A stretch of 64,000 nt of DNA from Filosporella fistucella (taxonomy: Eukaryota > Ascomycota > Leotiomycetes > Helotiales): contig JAQJZZ010000018.1 in the NCBI GenBank assembly GCA_030077755.1, positions 930,001 to 994,000 on the forward strand, given 5' to 3'. Of this stretch, positions 59,101 through 64,000 are shown piece after piece. How positions within the stretch are numbered: position 1 is the stretch's first letter; every line of letters starts with the position of its first letter. The translations under genes were made by a program, and so were the position numbers. The notes under the pieces were generated by a model that made no database searches, was not told the origin of the DNA, and saw only the letters and a list, made by a program, of their open reading frames with translations.

Positions 59101-61886
59101 CAGACTCGTTTCATTTTCGGAGCATCAGCATAAAGTCGTGCGAGTTTAGCTTGTACAAAGGGAGGAGACCATCGATGTCTGCCAGCTTCCATGCCATAAA
59201 TTTGAAGCATCATTTGCGGATCAGATGGCATTTGTGCCTTGATCTGAACCAACGCAGATCTGAAATCAATAGTGATCAGTTCTTTCGAGGTAAAAGGGTA
59301 ATCTGGAGCATCCCGCATATAGAAGTCGTCTGGGGATTTCACAGGTGAGAGTAAGTCCGCAGCCCCGAAAACCCTGGCAGCGGCTCGTGCTTGTTCGGCT
59401 TCCACTTCATCAGCTCTTGTACGCAAGAATGCTTTCCTTAGGACTGTAGTGGCTACGCCACAAGCGTAGTGACGATAAAGTGAATATTGCACGAGCAGCG
59501 ACCTCACATGTGAGTTGACATGGAAAATAGGCCCTTGAGTATCGCTCGACGTAGAAAGTGCGACCTCAAATCGCGGCATGGCAACGAAGGGCTCAATTTC
59601 CCATTTTTCTGTGGACTCGACCACAAAAGCTTCCAAGCCTCGAACATGGACAGCGAGACGTCTTCCGTCAGTGGGATGCTGTGCATGCCTTTTCCGAGGA
59701 GATATGGGCATTGTGAGGAACAAATCAGCGTCTGGTGTCAGAGAGCGGCTTCCTGCTCTGCGTCTCGAGGCTTTTCTCTCAAGGGCATCGCCTTTCTGGG
59801 CGCGGTATTCGGCAGTCCAGGATTGTAATTGTAAGGCCACACCACGTGTGGCATCTGAGATATCTTCATCAACACCAGCGACTTCTGCACTGAATTCGGA
59901 GCCTTGAAGCTGGAAATGCAAGAGCCATGCTGGCATGGCTCTTATGAAATTTGGATCTCGAGATGTCCTTGCATGTGCCTTCTTCGTCGGTTCCACGTTA
60001 ATTCGAAGCTGACGCACGATTTGTCGAACACCATCGCTGAGTTCGGGACGAATCATATGAATAGAAAGTGTTTGAAAGTTACCTGAAGCAACTACATAAA
60101 CTTCTGGATTTGCACTAAGCTGTGCTTTGAGTTCTAAAGATTCGGCTTGGATCAAATCATAGTGTTCACCTGAAGAAGTTTGGTAGTAGAGCTCGTGAGA
60201 TTGCATCCTCAAAGTGGATGCCAGGCTATAGTGAAGATCTCCAGTGGCTGAGTGAGAAGATTCCATGTCGAGAGATATTGATGATACGGAAAAGATGATC
60301 AAATCGAAATCATCTTCCGCGGCTGTCTTTTCAACGGGAGGAAGGGCAACCCGTACAACAGGTTCATGCATAGAGAATTTAATGTTTGCTTTAGGCAAGA
60401 GCCTCGAAATGAGAACGTGCCTTTGAGGCGCACCGCCTTGCCTTGGTCTCGGTTTTGGCTGCAAAAGAGCCAAGACTAGAGGTAAATGTTTGGGATCCAA
60501 ATCCACAGATGGTGAAGTAACAACAACATTAGCGAAAAGAATATTTGCATTGCGCTCGGCTGCACTATTGTCATGGACCAGCTCGACTGTTTTTGAGGGA
60601 AGTGTTGTCCGAACTGTGGTAGTTGCCATAGGAATATAAATCAGCCTGTCAGACTTGCCTTGACCATCATCAACGCCAATAGCTATTGAAAGTGCGGCAA
60701 CAAGTGCTTGATGGGCAATGTCTTTGGAAGAAAAGTACATTCGGTGAGCAGGTGATTTTTGATCAAGTCTGTGAAGATCAATTCCAACCTCTTTCATAGA
60801 TGCATTAAGGTATATGGGCGATCCATGGGGTTGGACAAAGCTAATTTTCTTGGTAAAGCCGACAAAACTGACAGCGAATTGGACTTCCTTGATACCACGG
60901 AGAATGGAGCTAGCAAATTCCTTGGAGTCGGATACGGTCTGAACAAGAGCTTCTTCCCTGCTTCCTGGTCTATCAAGCTCCTCTATGAGGTCTTTAACGG
61001 AGATATTCTTGACCTCTGGATTTACCCTAGTATACAACTTTCGAGTATTGTTGTAGCGGTTGACACAAGTCATTATGTCATCATATGGAATATGCACACG
61101 ACCGAGCTTGAGGGAAATTGCTGCATCTCGAAGGCCATCCAGTTCTTTATACAGCAATCCGTGAATATTGAGAGTCGCATGGTCCAGTACCTCCAGCGAT
61201 TCCCGTCCTTCAGGCGTAAAAAGGACGCTCCGAACGGTCAGCATCCACTCCGCTGGGCGTTGTTCCTTTTTCAGTGTCTTGACATGCGAGAACATGCGCC
61301 CACGATCCACCATCTTCCGCCTTGTATCCACTGCCATTGTAAAACTTCCAACCTGTACCTGCCCCACGTTGACTACAGAGACGGTGGAATTCGTTGCCAC
61401 AACATCAACCATCCGTATCCAGTTGATATTTCGGTGAAGGCGCTTGATGCGATCTTTTATGCTGGTCAACCGTTTCCAGCTTTTGCTCCTGTGGGCATCA
61501 AAACTAGCTTTCCGCAACTTGGGTTTGGGCTCTGGCTCTGCCACCAGAGGCGTCGTTGTCTTATCTGCGTCCCCATTGCTGCTCTCCAAATCGCCCCCCT
61601 TCTCTCCATCCAGAGCCTTCAGATCCACAGTTATCGCAAGCTCCGTCAAAACAATACTCAGCCATGTCGGCTGCGCAAAAGTTGGCCTATGTAGGTTAAG
61701 ACCCAACCCTCTTATCTCTATCTTGACCCCATCCTTTGGTGTATATGCTAACCTTCTCAAAGAGAAATACCCAATTCGCTGTATTGATATGCCGGTGAGA
61801 ATTCGCAGAACGGCGAAAAGGATGAAGGATGACAGGTACAAGAGGACTATCACCCCAAAGACGAAGGTCGGGTTCAAAAGCGCCAT
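53103..61886 (-). CDS. fmp27: Fmp27/Hobbit-type bridge-like lipid transfer protein (BLTP2 family)
   Basis: Giant rod-shaped lipid carrier at ER-plasma membrane contact sites (family knowledge). One uninterrupted exon of 8,784 nt encodes 2,927 residues. An N-terminal hydrophobic anchor (VFGVIVLLYLSSFILFAVL, about 10-28) is followed by the chorein-like repeating-beta-groove start (ISIQRIGYFSLRRLAYTPKDG). The family's GFWDK motif stands at about residue 1385 in RTGFWDKIRLSFHSRVSVAW. Further recognisable pieces are WSMFNGTMSLPIRQG (central) and the segment beginning RFSVEMDSTQFFVTHQKWFSS. The last 250 residues are Ser/Arg-rich and basic, ending GGRKKKTLKKILGSLN, likely a membrane-contact tail. 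Length is at the upper range for fungi (yeast Fmp27 is 2,628). No frameshift is present over the whole span. Remarkably, no intron interrupts it while most neighbours have several. Confidence 0.95.
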   Translation of the reverse strand: MALLNPTFVFGVIVLLYLSSFILFAVLRILTGISIQRIGYFSLRRLAYTPKDGVKIEIRGLGLNLHRPTFAQPTWLSIVLTELAITVDLKALDGEKGGDLESSNGDADKTTTPLVAEPEPKPKLRKASFDAHRSKSWKRLTSIKDRIKRLHRNINWIRMVDVVATNSTVSVVNVGQVQVGSFTMAVDTRRKMVDRGRMFSHVKTLKKEQRPAEWMLTVRSVLFTPEGRESLEVLDHATLNIHGLLYKELDGLRDAAISLKLGRVHIPYDDIMTCVNRYNNTRKLYTRVNPEVKNISVKDLIEELDRPGSREEALVQTVSDSKEFASSILRGIKEVQFAVSFVGFTKKISFVQPHGSPIYLNASMKEVGIDLHRLDQKSPAHRMYFSSKDIAHQALVAALSIAIGVDDGQGKSDRLIYIPMATTTVRTTLPSKTVELVHDNSAAERNANILFANVVVTSPSVDLDPKHLPLVLALLQPKPRPRQGGAPQRHVLISRLLPKANIKFSMHEPVVRVALPPVEKTAAEDDFDLIIFSVSSISLDMESSHSATGDLHYSLASTLRMQSHELYYQTSSGEHYDLIQAESLELKAQLSANPEVYVVASGNFQTLSIHMIRPELSDGVRQIVRQLRINVEPTKKAHARTSRDPNFIRAMPAWLLHFQLQGSEFSAEVAGVDEDISDATRGVALQLQSWTAEYRAQKGDALERKASRRRAGSRSLTPDADLFLTMPISPRKRHAQHPTDGRRLAVHVRGLEAFVVESTEKWEIEPFVAMPRFEVALSTSSDTQGPIFHVNSHVRSLLVQYSLYRHYACGVATTVLRKAFLRTRADEVEAEQARAAARVFGAADLLSPVKSPDDFYMRDAPDYPFTSKELITIDFRSALVQIKAQMPSDPQMMLQIYGMEAGRHRWSPPFVQAKLARLYADAPKMKRVWARIVSIKAFRVDLRSSRRMSGNKEMRDENMVDVNTEAIRLAVPHQAVLHKVFDNFINTLKSVQQLHHRFVTGTNEYILDKHPEGPKHLPKISLRSKALLFELEDGAFEWKLGAIYRTGLIEQSQRIAREAAFKVKSKKIEEEERQKDSSRFRNRSAHPRGRSTNHEGARRRSHSEDGASHPEHRPGTHRGRTMRYDPEGTCGMTGSAKISIGEAHERLQRHNAQSWKARIDRIYSQAKSGMKDLRGMFWGPDQLPEDMEETENILEVPQRPALMATLISDLHITLDKPSFPMSQLPEFIHRVGKGMPHDMEYSLLVPMHVQIDMGEARVTLRDYPLPLLHVPAIKPGQSPRLPAWSLKSDFVIGEEFRGPESTRHVKVDIVPPTNRTPGTSNKGGFAIDVRRTVSPVKTYSDIKVDINTGFPTRITWGASYQPAIQDMMMVIETFTKPQVDPSDRTGFWDKIRLSFHSRVSVAWKGDGDVHLMLKGTRDPYVVTGNGAGFLMCWRNDVRWNICREEDPRKFMTVDSGEYILAIPDYSHQARNSSRVDHDSDSISSTDSFKRGAAFKKVVMKLSGNVQWLAGLMFERNLAEEEKRSFDFEPHYKVIFKEPQFAKAPEGMEYDAFRGFRSHHIHMSIAVKAPVNREWSVTNTTPSSSYNTVHLTPRFFSHFFAWWSMFNGTMSLPIRQGTLWPGIEKSSKKFGRHLATIKYNLLLAPLFLSHIYKHKDAEDYSEDVVSATGLKMRLDSFMLDVHQRREEFPTHDKGRKTQGKTSGMKMHQAQLDLISADIRAVTASIAGTTPEDLKKASAPTLVSQQDVGTTDLSHFEIPDNDFSWIDMDDFVELDWILPSEANPETKIMPLAYAPRFTYFRQTDHGDSISGDPDRTSPFGNELTHFCIMSKDDDPRRVQCQLIQTRLKQLEEQMDTHTRSVAEAEFRCIQDDNNQILQSEYEMLNRHGSVLRDKKLFLESMMQRMNMRLHTDNKRAVPDGDADVDSDGETTSPKDYDTAAEGMDTNPGGEFISDFNNRFVIHNMQLKWNNLLRNIILRYIHQVSQRRGFVYYLSRRAVKFILDIVEEQNKAKNTKSTTSPAEPKKASPESNENKEPGYQDVQDRINEILADGKKFVSADDPKAQETKKGQETSQRVSTEQLDSNISHEFMPQNSYHLRLIAPQIQLQSEKNPKAVVLVTAKGMEGKVIEVMDKDRIFDDVSGLVQRRFSVEMDSTQFFVTHQKWFSSQLLSMYSGNHYGVPAGSAWPPWVPMEVMFDFQIDPFGFKRVVQKTSASLRYDKYNTLRLKYNDEVNSEGSHAVSPNNIESRMDHLWVEFPQIRAICNSAQYYAMYIIVLDLLMYSEPLEKTRNERLEKIMLASDFSDLRGAPEMVIRLQERIRQLEEIKTQFQINSKYLDKRGWEDRLALDKDLTSCEDELFFMMKAITSSQRKYEGSSTAGLLRWNIASQQIVWHLIRDNNEPLMEFQLQKAEYDRTDNSDGSHINLMQIGKIVGLNLLPDAIYPEMFAPYSDAERGVFNEGGNQQMLRVYWYMLEAIAGIPVMDHFEVNLFPMKIQLEREVGKRLFDYMFPGSGSSDTKTKSPFMVKHMQPVDDGDEEDDSNSTATGNSNSLHPSTVDKHDSGLSTRAGSLELRLRPTLNSEARPNTAISSKTKAASMHSFGEGHHHFRLFQSTSKGSASSKGSTRTLGKKASTESLSSSFAPRPGIGRSGTTMSIESTNGDGKHKRFALHRNNKNKEAPSDDLTKMMSRASEYMTLAYVKIPSVVLCLSYKGKGERNIEDVHDFVFRLPEIEYRNKTWSNLDLALALKKDVIRALISHTGAIIGNKFSKHRPTTAQQNRLRELATSSMLLAPSSQDNSHDNSDASSAFATSPTGMTRSERSSSPRRSFASSRNEMTRTPSETSSLSSLPGRSSNLPSGLTMTPANAHDRPESLAESERPSSRSIKNGENGFVARKLGQLKKRDSDHHSEDAEEGGRKKKTLKKILGSLN

Positions 61887-63047
61887 TAAACCGTTCAGTC
61901 GCAGAACGCCATTCGCAGATTATCATTCGTATAAACTGCCGACCCAGTGGCTCCGCTCACTTCAACGCCCTTTGTTTGCGACGTCCAACAATGATGCCAT
62001 TCGCAGTCTTTTTCCCTGCATCCGTGAAGAGCAAAATAAAGAAGATCAAATCGGACCTAGGAGCTATTATTCCGATTCAGCCGCCGAAAGAAAGGCACGG
62101 GAGTACCGGATCAGCATGCTTTCCCACAAAGCTCTTAGTAGTATTTTGCAATGGAGGAAATGCTAATCGAGTCGAGAGTAGTGAATGAGGCGTTGCGGTG
62201 GTGCGGTGCTAGGCTGGCATTATGGAATTTTGCTTATTGGCGTCCGGTCGAGAAATGACGTTTAGGAAGAGGGTCTCGACCACCGAACTGGAGTGGGCCA
62301 CACAAGCTTTTTCGTTCTCGTTTTCTAAAGCGTCGTCGACGGAATGCGTGTATCTGAACGGCAGAAGAGGGGGAAGTGAAAGTACTACAAAGGAAGTTTT
62401 GAGTGCGACGGCAAGATATCTTGGATTTGAATACTTGGAAGTCCGAAGCCGACAGCACCCAACCCAACAATTAAGATGCTTGATTGATTAATAAGGCTGG
62501 TGCTAAGAATGCTGAGTTGTGATTGGATGTATGGCAGATGACCAGGATTTCACGGACCGTTCGATGAAGCCTCCTGATCCTGGCTCACCTGGTCCTGGGA
62601 CATTGGAATTTTATTAATTTGGCATGTCGGTTAGAAAGGGCAAAGCAGTCGAGTCAAATCGCGATCGGTTATAAAATGAGGGTGAGACCATCGAACGACG
62701 AAGGAAGAAAGTGGAGAGCTTTCCTAAGTACAAATGTGCCAATAGGGGCTCTGATCACCTGAAGCAGTTTGAATGGCATAGGTGCTGATCTGATTTTAAA
62801 AGAGTTCATCTGGTCTCGAATGATCGCCACATCATTTTCGTGGATGGTGATTAATTAGATGTCTGTGTCTAAAAAAATCTGCTTACTTGCTTTATTGAAT
62901 ATCAATGTTCTTTAATAGCTGTATTCGGAAACTTTGAGGCATATACTCCCGACCTTCCACAATAATAAGTGATGATTACCAGTAGGTGGGATTCGCCGAA
63001 GGGAAGATGCTGCCAGACCATAAACTTTATATTCCCTAATTAGACTT
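61887..63047. other. Intergenic region upstream of Fmp27
   Basis: 1.16 kb covering the Fmp27 promoter and the 3' flank of SPB1 (both minus strand). An 89-codon frame at 62222-62491 has no recognisable feature and is left out. Confidence 0.55.
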
Positions 63048-64000
63048 TCATTTCCGCTTCTTTGCTGCCCTCTTCTCCCCTCGAACATCCTTCTTCAATC
63101 TCGCATCCACGATCTTGTATTTACCCTTGACACCTCTTGGTCGTCCAGCAATACCCTTATTTCCACCTCGAGCCACAACAACCTTAACCTGCTGCTTTGG
63201 CTTCTTCTTGGCCGCTTTACTCATCAATTTCATGATGGAATTGGCTTTCTCCTTCTCGGTCATACCCTCTTCATCCTGCAACAGAGCCGACTTCTTGCGT
63301 AGCTTCTCTAGACGTTGTGCTGCCTTGAACTTTTTCCGGTCCTTGGCCTCACGAACCTTCTTGATAGGTCGAGCATTCAAAGCTCGTAGTTTTTCTTTGA
63401 TGGCTGCTGCACCAGCTGCGCTGATAGGACGATGTGGTTTATCGTGTCGACCTTCATCATCGAGAAACCATTCTGGGAGTCCATCTCTGTCCTTGAAAGC
63501 ATATTTGTTGAATCCCTCATCTATCAAATCTCGTGTGGTTCGTTCCCCTGATGCTATTTGTTGGGCCAACGTCATGGCCTCGGCTGTAATTATGTCGATG
63601 TCTGCACTATGTTAGCAATCATCAATTTGCCTGAATAAGTACTCGTACCAAGTCTGCCATCTTTACGAGGCGCTTCATCCTCCCACTGCTTTTCGGCCGC
63701 CGTTCGTTTGACAACCTCAAAGCCAGCTTCTTCTTCACTATCTTCAGCTTCCTCTGCAACAGGAAATTCTTCTTCTGGCTCTTCCTCCTCCTCTGGAAGT
63801 TGTCGTATCGACCCTAGTTGTTCAAGGTCTGCTGTAATATCTTCTTCACCATCTTCTGCTACATCAGATTCTTCTTCCGGTAATCCTCCAATATCCTTGA
63901 AAAGATCCTGGTCAAAGAATTGTGCTGCTCGTCTTGAAAGTCCACTTGATGTCTTTTCATTGCTTGTCAAGTCTGTCAAGAGGGGGCGTTTCGGTGCCGC
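63048..64000 (-). CDS. spb1: rRNA (2'-O/guanosine) methyltransferase Spb1, C-terminal part, truncated by the window
   Basis: Nucleolar AdoMet-dependent methyltransferase of 60S ribosome biogenesis. Only the 3' end is present: an exon running off the window at 64000 and ending at 63649, and a last exon 63601-63048; the 47-bp intron joins GRL to [10 protein letters not shown] in phase 1. The upstream exon is the acidic linker ([20 protein letters not shown]). The last exon is the conserved Spb1 C-terminal domain: [73 protein letters not shown] and [16 protein letters not shown], followed by a Lys/Arg-rich nucleolar tail. The catalytic Rossmann domain lies outside. The nearer CAG, six bases downstream of TAG, is the acceptor that keeps the frame. 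Confidence 0.95.

Noticed and set aside
62222..62491. 89-codon plus-strand frame upstream of Fmp27
   Set aside because: No domain, no signal peptide, and an opposing frame is open over the same interval.

Overview
This window is nuclear DNA of a filamentous ascomycete (Pezizomycotina). Most genes are split by short GT-AG introns of about 45-65 bp with CTAAC/CTGAC-like branch sites, many neighbours are divergent or convergent pairs, and the proteins are typical of this subphylum (a two-CrcB fluoride exporter, a Dsc1/Tul1 RING ligase, Irs4, Fmp27, a secreted tyrosinase and a secreted S28 protease). Gene content and protein style suggest a Leotiomycete (Helotiales-like), but that placement is inference. 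There is no CRISPR array, no intact transposon, and no rRNA or tRNA gene that I can support.

Layout. 0-12.3 kb is a dense housekeeping block: a GNAT acetyltransferase (+), the spindle midzone protein Ase1/PRC1 (-), COP9 signalosome subunit 5 (+), mitochondrial glutamyl-tRNA synthetase (-), a farnesylatable type I DnaJ chaperone (+) and ribosomal protein eL32 (+, in four short exons with an extra intron ending exactly at the start codon). 12.3-20 kb is looser: a 303-residue orphan with a 72-bp tandem duplication inside an intron, a secreted S28 serine peptidase (-), and two diverged tandem duplications in intergenic DNA. 20-27.8 kb is compact again: fluoride exporter (-), uracil phosphoribosyltransferase (+), Dsc1/Tul1 E3 ligase (-), an HSBP1-like coiled-coil protein (+) and an ER protein disulfide isomerase (-).

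28.7-32.8 kb holds a divergent pair of predicted secreted phenol-oxidising enzymes, a copper tyrosinase (-) and an intradiol ring-cleavage dioxygenase (+), around a 1.45-kb shared promoter region. 34.3-39.3 kb carries a Sec2-type Rab exchange factor (+), a previously unrecognisable small membrane-protein gene that appears only after splicing (+), and DNA ligase IV (+). 39.3-44.0 kb is gene-poor, with one possible decayed small secreted-protein gene. 44.0-49.7 kb has a conserved disordered protein (+) and Irs4 (+, EH domain). 50.9-52.4 kb is a secreted M28 aminopeptidase (-) with a 22-bp perfect palindrome of CGG-N10-CCG form in its promoter. 53.1-61.9 kb is one intronless giant gene, Fmp27/Hobbit (bridge-like lipid transfer protein, -). 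The window ends inside SPB1, a rRNA methyltransferase (-).

No operon-like system or clearly new pathway is visible. The most interesting candidates are the palindromic promoter site, the tyrosinase/dioxygenase pair, the duplicated motif in the fluoride exporter's tail, the repeat-built intron in the orphan gene, the hidden membrane protein behind sec2, and traces of transition-biased (RIP-like) decay in intergenic duplications. Exon boundaries were derived by hand from splice consensus and reading-frame continuity.
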